This document shows positions 49,010-60,306 of a stretch of 64,000 nucleotides of DNA, in pieces. The DNA comes from Sipunculus nudus (lineage: Eukaryota > Annelida > Sipuncula > Golfingiida > Sipunculidae): contig CM049313.1 in assembly GCA_026874595.1 (NCBI GenBank), positions 56,875,159 to 56,939,158 of the forward strand. The letters are read 5' to 3'. Positions within the stretch are counted from its first letter, which is position 1. Each line of letters begins with the position of its first letter. Position numbers and translations under genes: made by a program. Below the pieces are notes generated by a model. That model searched no databases. It was not told the DNA's origin and saw only the letters and a program-made list of their open reading frames with translations.

Positions 49010-49680
49010 ATAGTTCAGAAACCAGTGTTCCTGTGTGTAGAAAAGTGCATTTAATGATAAAGATGTTTAGAAAAGTCTTGTGTAAAGTTCTTGTGCAAAG
49101 AAAACTCTGCATTAAAAGATTTAAGTAGTTTAGAAACCAAAGTGTTCTTATTTGTAAAATAATCTATGAATGAAATAAGTAGTTTAGAAACCAGAGAGTT
49201 TTTATGTATAATTAGTATGAATGAATTAAGAAGTTTGGAAACCTAAGGCCAAAAAAAATAAAAGGTATGGTTCTCAGGCACTGCCCACGGCAATTTTAAC
49301 TCCCAGCATCAAAAATTTTGATTTTTATCTTTCAAGAACATAAATAATACAATTTATGTAGTGCTTTTACCTTTTTAGCAAAAACAAATTGTTACTTTAA
49401 TGCTCTTCCCTGATCATATGACATTTTTATAGGAACATACAAAAAAAGGTCAAAAATAAAATACCGCCGCCTGCACTGATTTCTGAAAAAATTGCCTGAG
49501 GACCATAGCTTTTTTTTTTGGTCTAATTGTTCTTATGTATAATAAACTATGAATGAAATAATTAGTTTGGAAACTAGAGTGTTCTTATGTATAATAAACT
49601 ATAAAGGAATTAAGCAGTTTAGAAACAATAGTGTTCTAATGTATAACAAAGTACAATTTAATGAACAAAGATGTTTAGAA
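49010..49680. repeat. roughly 58-bp degenerate tandem repeat inside element F
   Basis: Units contain GTTTAGAAACCA(A)AGTGTTCTTATGTATAAT(A)AACTATGAATGAA with drift; at least seven are seen, interrupted by the MITE at 49247-49523. Confidence 0.75.
49247..49523. mobile_element. PIF/Harbinger-like MITE, longer copy
   Basis: 277 bp, starting GGCCAAAAAAAATAAAAGGT and ending ...TTTTTTTGGTC, with the CTCAGGCAC/GCCTGAGGACC inverted block. Flanks are TAA at 49244-49246 and TAA at 49524-49526. Same family as 242-421. Nested in the tandem repeat of element F, so it is younger than F. Confidence 0.75.
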
Positions 49681-49844
49681 ATCGCAGTTTCTACTGGTAG
49701 GAACTGACATTGTAGTCTCAACCAGTAGAATTGGAGTTTCTACTGGGAGAGATTCTAATTGTGGTTTCTACCAGCAGAGACTCCGATCGTAGTTTCTATC
49801 AGAAGAAACTCTGATTCTACCAGATCACAGTCTCTACCCTGACA

Positions 49845-50689
49845 TATATTCACCTTGAATATGGTCAGATGCCACAAACTGGAGCCTCTGGCAGTTGATT
49901 AAAAATTACTAGTATTTGATGATATAGAAAATATGTTTGATATGCTTGTAAGTTATAGGGTAACATGTACAAAATAATAATATAATGTATTTATGTATTC
50001 TATGCAGACAGTCTTAGTCTTAATATCCAACCACAGGATAACTCATGCCATGCAGCTGCTATTCAGTGCAGACATCAATATTTGTAGCCTGTTATATGAT
50101 GGCATTGTAGAATAAATCTTTGCAGAAAAATACATTCACAATTAACTTAAAGATGAAATAGAGCTGACGGACGATTACTATTTCCCTTGCAATATTGCTA
50201 AATGTAAAAAATATTGGGCTTTAACAGCAAAAATAACCAGTATGGCTGACAGACAGGAACACAGTATATAACAATGTCATAAACAATTTGGTTGATATAC
50301 TTATTCAGAATAGTTCTCCTTTCAATACAAGCACAGAATCAAGTTATCCATTTTCATATCATGCAGTCAATCTAATGCCTAAAGGGAAGGCCAGATCAGG
50401 TAGAGGAAAATCGGTGCCCTGGGAATTCCTAAAAGGCTTCTGTTTTCTTAAGTCAACATTTGGCATGGTGACTATATACTTAACAGAAGGCAGTAGCACT
50501 CAGTTTTAATGAGCAAACATTCCTCTGGTTTGAGCCTAGTAGTCTCCTCCCACAGCTGGTGTTGATGGATTTTGCTTTTATTGCCCCATGTTCCTTGACA
50601 ATAAGATGAATATTGATGATTATGGGAGAGGCTAAAACACATGTACTTGTGACAGCATTGAGACTGGTACAGCATCACTTCAGTTTCAG
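49845..50689. other. gene-free stretch
   Basis: Nothing firm. A frame at 50288-50509 (MPKGKARSGRGKSVPWEF inside) and a minus frame at 50472-50678 lack paired splice sites. Confidence 0.45.
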
Positions 50690-50789
50690 ACTGATACTCA
50701 GGATGTCTTAATCGTTCCCGAGCTGATACAGTATGATTATCAGTACTTCTACAAACAGGATGTTAAAAATGTGGCCAGCTGTATTGTGG
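50690..50789 (+). CDS. candidate internal coding exon, unknown protein
   Basis: I do not recognise the protein. The acceptor CATCACTTCAGTTTCAG ends at 50689 and the donor GG|GTGAGT begins at 50790, both good matches to consensus. The 100-nt exon starts in phase 0, ends in phase 1 and reads TDTQDVLIVPELIQYDYQYF, then YKQDVKNVASCIV. The same frame is open well beyond both splice sites, from about 50638 to TAA at 50924-50926 (about 96 codons). The downstream part (CCFEFIKESF..., then a hydrophobic stretch) could be a read-through last exon. Family B copy B2 begins 22 bases after that stop. Neighbouring exons are not identified. Confidence 0.4.
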
Positions 50790-51109
50790 GTGAGTGTTGC
50801 TTTGAATTCATTAAAGAATCATTTATGGGTCTGTGGGACAAACTGACATATCATATAACCCTTTCATTAGAAAAACTCCTGATTGGAATTTTTCTGTTCT
50901 TGATAGAATTTACATCTTTAAAATAATTTGATCTTTCATGCAATCATTAGCGAACCTGTGAGCTTATGCGATTGCGCAGCGTAGTCCGACAGCTGTCGCC
51001 GTCAAGGCCTGGCTTTTAGCCGTCCATGGCTGTATGTCGGAAACCCTCGGAGCTAGCAGCAGTAAGAATTAGTCACATGTGAAGCTTGGTGCCCTGGAGC
51101 TTATTATTG

Positions 51110-52850
51110 TATCCCCAGACAAAGTCGGGGTATACTATGTTTTCATACCGGTCCAGCCGCCGCTGCATATAAATCTTGTTTGCGCGATAACCCAAAAAAT
51201 ATTTCATGGAACTTTACCAAACAAGGTATATGTATAAATATGGGTAAGAGGACGACGCCTATTTAAAATGAGGTCATGACCTTTACTAGGAGAGTGTCCT
51301 TGACCTTGAATAGGTCCAATTTTGGGGGAAATCACACAAATTCTTTAATATCTCAAGAAATCTTGCATGGATTTATCCCCAAATCAAGTTGATGGAAGAT
51401 CATAGATAGGGTTGTCATGTTTCAGGAACTGGTGGCACCACCTATTATTCTTTACTTGTTTTCGTGCCGTTTAATACCCCCAAAATTGTCACCTTACAGT
51501 ACTGTGAGCATTATAAGTAAAAAACTAATGGACAAATTTCTTTTATATTATGCATATACATAGGTATGGGTTATGGGATGATGTTTATTTAAATTGGGGT
51601 CATGACCTTTCCTATGAGAGTGGCCTTGACCTTGAATATTGCCATGTATGGTGAAAATCACACACCTCTTATGATATCTCCAGTGTTGATAGCCATATGG
51701 ATTTCAAACATGACTTATGTATGGCCCACCACTAAAGTAAGAACCCTATAGGTTCTAGGGTCATGAGGTCAAAGGTCCAGGTCACTGGACTGGCATTTTA
51801 AAAGATACTGTGGATGCATTTTAAGCCAAACTTTCATCCCAGGTCTTTCATCTTGCACATATAGTTCACCTGCCAAGAGTGGAAGACCCATATCAATTTT
51901 GAGGTCACAAGGTCAAAGGTGAAGGTCACAGGAGCCATCTGTCCAAAAATTAGTTTCTGGATGATAATTCCTGCTTTTATTGTTGTATGGATTTCAAACT
52001 TGACTTGTATATGTCCCATTGGAAAAGCAATGCCCAAATTGATTTTGGGGTCATGAGGTCAAAGGTCAAGGTCACATGACACATCTTTAAAAAGATTGTG
52101 TATGCATTTTCAGCCAAACATTTCATCTCAGATCTTTCATCTTGCACATATAGTTCACCTGCCAAGAGTGAAAGACCCTTATCAATTTTAAGGTCACAAG
52201 GTCACAGGTGAAGGTCACAGGAGCCATCTGTCCAAAAATTAGTTTCTGGATGATAATTCCTGCTTTTATTGATGTATGGATTTCAAACTTGACTTGTATA
52301 TGACCCATTGGAAAAGCAAGACCTGAATTGATTTTGGGGTCATGAGGTCAAAGGTCAAGGTCACAGGAAACCTCTTTAAAAAGATTGTGGATGCATTTTC
52401 AGCCAAACAATTCATCTCAGATCTTTCATCTTGCACATATAGTTCACCTGCCAAGAGTGGAAGACCCATATCAATTTTGAGGTCACAAGGTCAAAGGTGA
52501 AGGTCACAGGAGCCATCTGTCCAAAAATTAGTTTCTGGATGATAATTCCTGCTTTATTGATGTATAGATTTCAAACTTGACTTGCATATGTCCCATTGGA
52601 AAAGCAAGACCCGAACTGATTTTGGGGTCATGAGGTCAAAGGTCAAGGTCACATGACACATCTTTAAAAAGATCAAGGTCACAGGACCAACATCTTCAAC
52701 CAGATTGTGGATTGTTAGATGGAAGAAACAATAAATATGCCAAGTGTCAGTATATGCTGCTAAAAATGGAGGCCTATTCTTAAAGGGGGGGGGGGGGCCT
52801 ACTATGTCTGGGGATACTCTGGCACCTGCGGTGCCAAGAAATGTCTAGTT
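51110..52850 (+). mobile_element. family C rolling-circle-like element nested in B2
   Basis: Starts TATCCCCAGACAAAGTCGGG. The inverted partner TATGTCTGGGGATA lies at about 52803-52816, followed by the perfect palindrome GGCACC-TGC-GGTGCC (52821-52835) and a tail AAGAAATGTCTAG then TT. B1 gives the empty site: the CTGCA(T/C)TAA(T/C)TTAGATTTTAT sequence resumes right after. The interior is a 290-bp tandem array. No coding region; non-autonomous. Confidence 0.68.
51680..52700. repeat. 290-bp tandem array rich in AGGTCA motifs, inside C
   Basis: About 3.4 units; TTGCACATATAGTTCACC recurs at about 51852, 52142 and 52431. Each unit has two AGGTCA-type clusters. AGGTCAAAGGTCA, a direct repeat with 1-bp spacing, is perfect at 52056-52068, 52345-52357 and 52633-52645. 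Confidence 0.9.
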
Positions 52851-54318
52851 GGGTATCTGCATTAATTTAGATTTTATAAGAGAAAAAGCTAAGAAACCTT
52901 TAAAAATCTTCTCCTCCTAAACGGTCAAGCCAAATTGTCCAATATTTAACAGAAATTATTCCTGGAACAATCTCTCTCAAGTTTGTTTGAATGGTTCCAG
53001 GTCAGAGATTTTTGGCCGAGTTACAGGTTGAACTTAGTCTTCTGTCCAAAAAAGCACACTAAAATTAAAATCTCAGAAACAGCCGGAGGTATCATCACCA
53101 AATTTTATGCCAGTGTTGGTCACATGAGTCATATATGAAATTCAGGTATTGGTGGCGCCACCTGCATTGACCTTTTTTTGTACGGGGGTCATTGGTCATC
53201 TGTACATTAACCCATAATATCTCAGGAATAGCAGGAGCTACCATCCCAAGATTTTATGCAAGAATCTGTCACATACCAATATTGTGGGATTCAGCTTATT
53301 TTTTTGCTATCTTCATTTACTTAGATTTTATAGGGAAAAAGCTGAAAAACTTTTAAAAGTCTTCTTCTTGTAAACGGTCCAGCCAAATTGTTCAATATTT
53401 ATCAGAAATGATCCCATAGGCAGGCCCTCTCAAGTTTGTTCAAATGGTTTGCATTTGATGAATTTTAGTGGAGTTACAGGAATTTGAACAGTCAATTGGC
53501 CAAGTAAGCATACTGACAGTGTAATCTCAGAAATGACAGTAGCTAGCATTACCAAGTATTGTGCAAATGTTGGTCACATGACTCATATTTGAAGTTGCAA
53601 ATTTTGTGGTGCCACCTACATGGACCTGTTTTTTTATGGACAAACCCTCATAATTTTAGCCTCTTTCGGCTTAAAATGATTATGATGAAGCTGTCAAAAT
53701 GAATTGTTTAATTTTTCAAAAGAATTATCCTAGGACATGGTTCTTTCAGTCATATCAGAAAACTTAAGTTGGTCTTATGGCCATTATCATGTCTATTTCA
53801 AACTGTGGACTGCCAAACTGTTCTTCTTCAAAATTATTGTTTCAACTATAACATCTGTAACATTGCACAAAAATTATTCTTAGGTAGCCTTTGTTCAAGT
53901 TTACTTGAATGATTTTTGGCAGAATTATTGGACCTTTTACAATGAAAGGACTGCATCTTTTATTATTCTAGATATTTTGATAAAAAAAAAGCATTTTAGC
54001 CAAAGTCTTTTAGTATGTGTAAACAGATTTACCAATAGGCCAATATTGTGTCTGTATCTTTAAATAGGTTGAGAAACTGCCAATTCAGATTTGGCAACAG
54101 ATCAAGAGTTCATTCAGTGGAGCCAGATATAGGTCAAGACTTCAATCAGTGCAGCCAAGCACAAGGCACGTGATCACCTCATGGGTGACATGTGAACACC
54201 TCATGGGCACCATGTGATCACTTCATGGGTGTCATGCCCCTGAGGGCAGGGCCCCTGCATGAGCTTATGCAATGGTGTGGCTACTATTTCAGATTTGACA
54301 GCAGGCTGGAGGTTACTT

Positions 54319-54600
54319 CTAATATATTATGCACTGTAATTGACATATGAAAAATGTTTTCAGTATTTTAACACTGATTGGTTATATATAGTTCACAGGT
54401 AATATATTTATAAATATTAACAGAATATTATAATATTAATGTAATAATAAACATTAATTTGTACAGTTATGTAATAATTATTAATGTAATAATTTACATA
54501 AATTTTTATTTTTATTTTTGGTATTCATTGATTATTACTTGCACCTTTGATGTGATTCATGTGGTCTACAGCATTCATATCATACCAATTATTTGTTGAA
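54319..54600. repeat. left arm of a large inverted repeat (D)
   Basis: The sequence AATATATTATGCACTGTAAT, TTGACAT, AAAAATGTTTTCAG and TATTTTAACACTGA(A/T)TGGTTAT reappears in inverted order at 57540-57802, continuing at 59768-59810 after A6. A5 lies between the arms. Element class unknown. Confidence 0.62.
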
Positions 54601-54621
54601 AATTAATTAATCTTTATTTTT

Positions 54622-57117
54622 AGCTCAGCTGACTATAAGTCATCTGAGCTAAAGTCGTGGTCCATTGTCCGTCGTCCGTCCATCTGTCCGTCCATCCGTC
54701 CGTAGATGTGGCACGTTTTGAAACCGTAAGACCTGGGATTCCAAAATCGGCATAATGTTAGATGTCCCCAAGATCTCCTACCAAGCCGAAAACTGGGTCT
54801 TTGCGACTTCGTTCCTTTGAGAAATTATGGAAAAACCTCAATTTTTTATTAAAAACCTATTTCACACTTCAGGACTGCCTAATATAAAAACCACTCATCT
54901 GTTTTTCCTCATATTTACCATAAATATTCCTCTATATAGTTCCTATGTCCAGGCCAGAAATTATGTCTGTATTATATAATTTAAAAAAGTTATGGGACCA
55001 AACATAATGCATTTTGTAAAAAATCAGGAAAGATATTTGATCACTTAACACAAAACTTGTTAAAGCTGTGGACTTTTTTCCAGTAATATAACTTTAATTA
55101 ATCAAAATTAAATTTTATACTCAAAATTAGATCAAAATCTTTTAAATTTTTGAAATATTAACAAAAATAAAAAATTGGTACCTTAAATTTTGCCCAACTT
55201 TGACCATGGCACGTTTTTTCCCTGTAAGTACTGTGGATTTATTTTTCACAGCATGTTTTTTTTAGCATTTTGTCTGTAAACACCAAAAATTTGAAACCAG
55301 TTGATCAAAAACTGTAGATTTTATTCAAGTTATAAGCACCATGTAACATATTGTTTACATCAAGCTAGTGTTATGCAGTTTGCAAGAGCTAAGCTCCCCA
55401 GTTTCAGCTCTCAGTTCCTTAAATTTGGCATACAATTAGATGTCTCCAAAATCCCCTACTATGCCAAGAATTTGGTCACTAGGACTTAATACCTTCGAGA
55501 TATTAATGAGAAACTTCATTTTTCCATAAAAAAACCCATTGTTACACTTCAAGACTGCCTAATATCAAAACCACTTATCTGACTTTAATTATATATAATA
55601 TTTATATATTTTTCTATACATTCTCTATGCACATGCCAGAAATGATGTCAGTATTGCCTAATTGCCATAATTTAAGTTAGGGCCCAAACATAATGCACTT
55701 TGTAAAAAATCAAGAAATATGTTCACTCCCTTAACAAGGGGATTGCTGAAGCTAGAGTTTTTTGTCAGGGATGTAACATTATTTAATCAAGATTCAATTG
55801 AATACCCAAAATTAGTTCTGAATTTTTCAAATTTTATAAGTTATTAGTATAAATATAAAATTAGTACCTTAAATTTTGCCTAACCTTGACCATGGCAAGT
55901 TTGTTTCCTGTGAGCACTGTTGATATAATTTTCATATCATAAAGACATAAGGATTTCAGCTTTGTAGTTTAGAAAGCTGAAAGAAATTGGCCAAAAATTG
56001 TAGCTTTTATTAATGTTTTTATGAGACCATGTCAGACCTTGGCTCTCTCCAGCCCCTCTTGATTCACCTGTATGTTGACCTTGTTGAACTTTCAGCAAAT
56101 TATGCATGCTTGAGGTGAGGCATTCACTGGGGCAGCCAGGCAGCTTAAGGCCAGCCACAGTTGATCCAGGTGTCCAACCAAACTCATCTAGTAGTTTTAA
56201 CCAACAACATAACAATGAACAATAAATTAATATTTTTTTTTGTTTTTAATAACAAATTAAAGAAAAATAGAAAAGGAATTTGTTAGTTTATAATAACAGG
56301 AAATTAACTTGCAGTTACTGATGATATAAGAATCTTGTATCAATGGATAGAATGTCACATATTCCAAATAACACCATGCAGTATTTTTCAGTTCAATTTT
56401 TATGATAAAAAGTAAATCATATTAGTCATTACTAATCATTTGGGATCATATGAAGGAAATCAATGATAGACAGATGCAGTTGATAATATTAATCTAGATT
56501 CCTACTGTGTCTGGTGTGTACATTGATGTGAAATTAGTCCAAAATGAATATATTACATTTATTTTTTTTAATATAAATAAAAGCCATAAAACCAGGTACT
56601 TATTATCATTATTTAAATTTGTGAATTTTGTATATTCTGGATTCTCAACATCATTGTTTGGTGAAAACTATATAAATACCAGACATGGTGCAAATACTTT
56701 GCAATTGTATTAAAATACGAATATGAATATGTACTGCATTATAAAATTTCTTGCATAAAGAATGGGAATTCAGGTAAAAATGAAAGTATATGAATACCAG
56801 TGCAAATACTTTCAAAATGTATTCATGAATGCATTCATTAATATATTCTTTAATATTATTTTAATAATCATTTCAGTTATATTTAATTTTAAAAAATCAT
56901 ATGATTCTCTTATTATTTTCAATAAAAATTATATTTGGGACAATATTTGTAATTTTTTTTAATAAATAGTTAAACTCTTATATTATATGTTCTGCTTATA
57001 AGTTATATGGCCAAGTCAAAATCTATGTGACAATAGTACTACATTTGTTAATCATTTCTAAATCATATTTTTTTATCATATATAACAGCTGAGCGCCGTG
57101 ACTCATAGGTCCCTTGT
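54622..57117 (+). mobile_element. family A rolling-circle-like element, copy A5
   Basis: Starts AGCTCAGCTGACTATAAGTC in a T run and ends CAGCTGAGCGCCGTGACTCA then TAGGTCCCTTGT. The 5' hairpin and (GTCC)n follow the family pattern. The GATGTC(C/T)CCAA(A/G)AT(C)TCC block is duplicated (about 54761 and 55440), making it about 530 bp longer than A6. The 3' halves of A5 (56200-57117) and A6 (58720-59767) are highly similar. Confidence 0.67.
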
Positions 57118-57540
57118 TTTCCCAGTTTTCTTAACAACCTTGGAGTTGTAAAATTCACCAATATTTTTTACAAAAAAAATTTTTATTGTATTTAATATAT
57201 GGGCAATTAGAGAGTAACAAGAGGTATACTGAAGCACATTTATGAGATAAATTTATGAAGAGCAAATCTAGGAGAAAAGTCATCCACTTGCATATTGAAC
57301 TAATCATAGTTCGATAAATCAATAGATCGATAGCTAGATAGCTAGATTAGATAGCTAGATTATAGCTAGATAGACAGATAGATATTACTTCACTATTAAA
57401 AGAGTATATTACACATTGTACAGTATTATATCATATCAGAAAAAGTATGATTTCTAGATTCATAGATTAATAGATCGTTTATGAATGTAAACATGCATTG
57501 AATTATATTGTTATATAATAAATGAGTTATATTCAGTCTC
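57118..57540. other. gene-free spacer with GATA/TAGC microsatellite
   Basis: AT-rich interior of inverted repeat D; a degenerate TAGATAGC/GATA microsatellite lies at about 57312-57390. Confidence 0.6.
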
Positions 57541-57802
57541 CTTTTGTCTTTTTAAATTACTACATTATTAATATTACTAATACCAATTTCACTTCAAATT
57601 AATAATGAAAACAAAATTATTATGTAAATAATCAGCAGCAGCCCACATCATATATCACTTAAATAAAAATCCATTTCCAAAAATAATGTTAATTATTACA
57701 TTAATATTATAATATTCTGTAAATATTAATAAATATATTACCTGTCAACTATACATAACCATTCAGTGTTAAAATATTGAAAATCTGACTGAAAACATTT
57801 TT
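57541..57802. repeat. right arm of inverted repeat D (first part)
   Basis: Reverse complement of the left arm at 54319-54600; continues at 59768-59810 beyond A6. The uninterrupted left arm shows the pre-insertion sequence. Confidence 0.6.
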
Positions 57803-59767
57803 AGCTCAGCTGACTATAGGTCATCTGAGCTATAGTCGTGGTCCATTGTCCGTCGTCCGTCCGTCTGTCCGTCCGTCCGTCCGTCCGTCCGTCCGTCCGT
57901 CCGTAGATGTGGCACGTTTTGAAACCGTAAGACCTAGGAATCCAAAATTCGGCATAATGTTAGATGTCCCCAAGATCTCCTACCAAGCCGAAAACTGGGT
58001 CTTTGCAACTTCGTTCCTTTGAGAAATTAAGGAAAAACCTCAATTTTTTATTAAAAATCTATTTTCACACTTCAGGACTGCCTAATATCAAAACCACTCA
58101 TCTGTTTTTCTCATATTTACCATAAATATTCCTCTATATAGTTCCTATATACATGCCAGAAATTATGTCTGTATTATTTAATTTAAAAAAGTTATGGGCC
58201 AAAACATAATGCACTTTGTAAAAAATCAAGAAATATATTTACTCCCTTAACAAGGGCATTGCTGAAGCTAGAGATTTTATTGTCAGGGATGTAACATTAT
58301 TTAATCAAGATTCAATTGAATACCCAAAATTAGTTCTGAATTTTTCAAATTTTATAAGTTATTAGTATAAATATAAAATTAGTACCTTAAATTTTGCCCA
58401 ACTGTGACCATGGCACGTTTGTGTCCTGTGAGCACTGTTAATATAATTTTCATATCATGCACACATTAGGATTTCAGCTTTTTAGTTTAGAAAGCTGAAA
58501 GAAATTGGCCAAAAATTGTAGCTTTTATTAATGTTTTTTATGAGACCCTGTCAGACTTTGGCTCTCTCCAGCCCCTCTTGAGTCACCTGTATGTTGACCT
58601 TGTTGACCTTTCATCAAATTATGCATGCTTGAGGCGAGGCATACAGGAATCCAGGCAGCTTATGGCCAGCCACAGTTGATCCAGGTGTCCAACCCAACTC
58701 ATCTAGTAGTTTTAACCAACAACATAACAATAAACAATAAATTAATAAATTTTTATTGGTTTTGAATAACAAATTAAAGAAAAATAGAAAAGGAATTTGT
58801 TAGTTTATAATAACAGGAAATTAACTTGCAGTTACTGATGATATAAGAATCTTGTATCGATGGGTAGAATGTCACATATTCCAAATAACACCATGCAGTC
58901 ACCTATGGAATTTTTCAGTTCAATTTTAATGATAAAGAAGTAAATCATATTATTCATTACTAATCATTAGGGATCATATGAAGGAAATTAATGATAGACA
59001 AAGATGCAGTTGATAATATTAATCTAGATTCCTACTGTGTCTCGTGTGTACATTGAAGTGAAATTAGTCCAAAATGAATTTTTTACAGTTATTTTTTAAT
59101 ATAAATAAAAGCCATAAAACCAGGTACTTATGATCATTATTTAAATGTGTGAATTTTGTATATTCTGGATTCTCAACATCATTGGTTGGTGAAACTAAAT
59201 AAATACCAGACATGGTGCGAATACTTTGTAATTGTATTTAAATACGAATATGATTATGTACTCCATTATAAAATTTCTTGCATAAAGAATAGGAATTCAG
59301 GTAAAAATGAAAGTATATGAATACTCGTGCAAATACTTTCAAAATGTATTCATGAATGCATTCATGAATATATTCTTTAATATTATTTTAATAATCATAT
59401 CAGTTATATTTCATTTAAAAAAATCATATGATTCTCTTATTATTTTTTATAAAAATTATATTTGGGACAATATTTGTAATTTTTTTTAATAAATAGTTAA
59501 ACTCTTATATTATATGTTCTGCTTATAAGTTATATGGCCAAGTTAAAATCTGTGTGACAATAGTACTCCATTTGTTAATAAAATAAATGAAATCAATCCT
59601 CTTCCCTGTCTCCAAAGGTACTATCAAAATCATACATAAGCTAAACAACAACAACAACTCATAATACAGCTTATATTTATTACCACAAAAAACCAGCATG
59701 TGCCTCATTTCTAAATATTTTTTTATCATATATAACAGCTGAGCGTCGTGACCCATAGGTCCCTTGT
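57803..59767 (+). mobile_element. family A rolling-circle-like element, copy A6
   Basis: 1.97 kb. Starts AGCTCAGCTGACTATAGGTC in a T5 run, with a long clean (GTCC)n at 57855-57904. It ends CAGCTGAGCGTCGTGACCCA then TAGGTCCCTTG. The inverted arm at 54319-54600 serves as an empty site and places the insertion in a T tract with no longer target duplication, as expected for rolling-circle insertion. No EEP remnant. Confidence 0.7.
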
Positions 59768-59833
59768 TAATTGAAAAATGTCAATTACAATGCATAATAT
59801 ATTGAAAAAATTAGATTAGATCACTATTTTATT

Positions 59834-60094
59834 CTTGCCTAGGCAGATTTAAAACTCGCCTAAGTGATATCAGGCAGATTTTAAACTCGCCTGGATGATA
59901 CCAGACGGATTTTAAACTTGCCTAGATGAGATTAAAATCCTGGCCTGCTCCAAGATGGATTTTAATCTCGCCTAGGTGAGATTACGATTGTGATCTCGTC
60001 TAGGCGAGTTTAAAATCTGTCTAGGCGAGATCACAATCGCAATCTCGTCTAGGCAAATTTAAAATCGGCCTGGATTTCAATCTCGTCTCTGACA
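59834..60094. repeat. TGACA-ending arm of family E
   Basis: Degenerate units of GCCTAGGCGAGTTTAAAATC and GAGATTGCGATTGTGATCTC type end in CTCTGACATATATA. The B2 sequence resumes immediately after the TA-rich end (compare ATACATCTCGGATAGCTT at 26538). The matching TGTCA-starting left arm is not found nearby, so this is a solo arm. Confidence 0.6.
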
Positions 60095-60306
60095 TATATA
60101 TCTCTGATAGCTTGCCAGTTACAATCATTTTTGTGTTGTGTGCACCCATGCCAGAATTTCAGCAGTGATGTTTGTGTAATTGTTTCTTATTCATAATGTT
60201 TAGTACGTGCATTGTTCATTATATGAGAAGTAATGGTCCAGCATTGAAGCATTATACCTGGTGTATATCCCAATGCACAGGTTCGCATTAGGCCTGTAGG
60301 CCTTGT

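Larger units (their letters stand above)
48393..49844. mobile_element. TGTCA...TGACA element F
   Basis: Starts TGTCAAGGTAGAGACTG(C) and ends, inverted, TGTCAGGGTAGAGACTG(T), followed on both sides by GATCT(A/G)GTAGAATCAGAG. The flanks are TATA on both sides. The arms (about 48393-48590 and 49680-49844) are degenerate tandem copies of a roughly 28-bp unit (TTCTACTGGTAGGAACT...). The interior holds a 58-bp tandem repeat and a nested PIF/Harbinger-like MITE. No transposase. Confidence 0.68.
50949..60306 (+). mobile_element. family B element, copy B2, split by nested insertions
   Basis: Starts AGCGAACCTGTGAGCTTATG at 50949 and ends GCACAGGTTCGCATTAGGCC then TGTAGGCCTTGT at 60306. Its own sequence is 50949-51109, 52851 to about 54318 and 60095-60306, collinear with B1 at 24385-24550, 24540-25760 and 26535-26787. 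The gaps hold C (51110-52850) and a 5.8-kb block containing an inverted repeat, A5, A6 and a TGACA-ending arm. GCGAACCTGT and ACAGGTTCGC are exact inverse partners, and AGGCCT-GT-AGGCCT is a perfect 3' hairpin. Confidence 0.62.
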
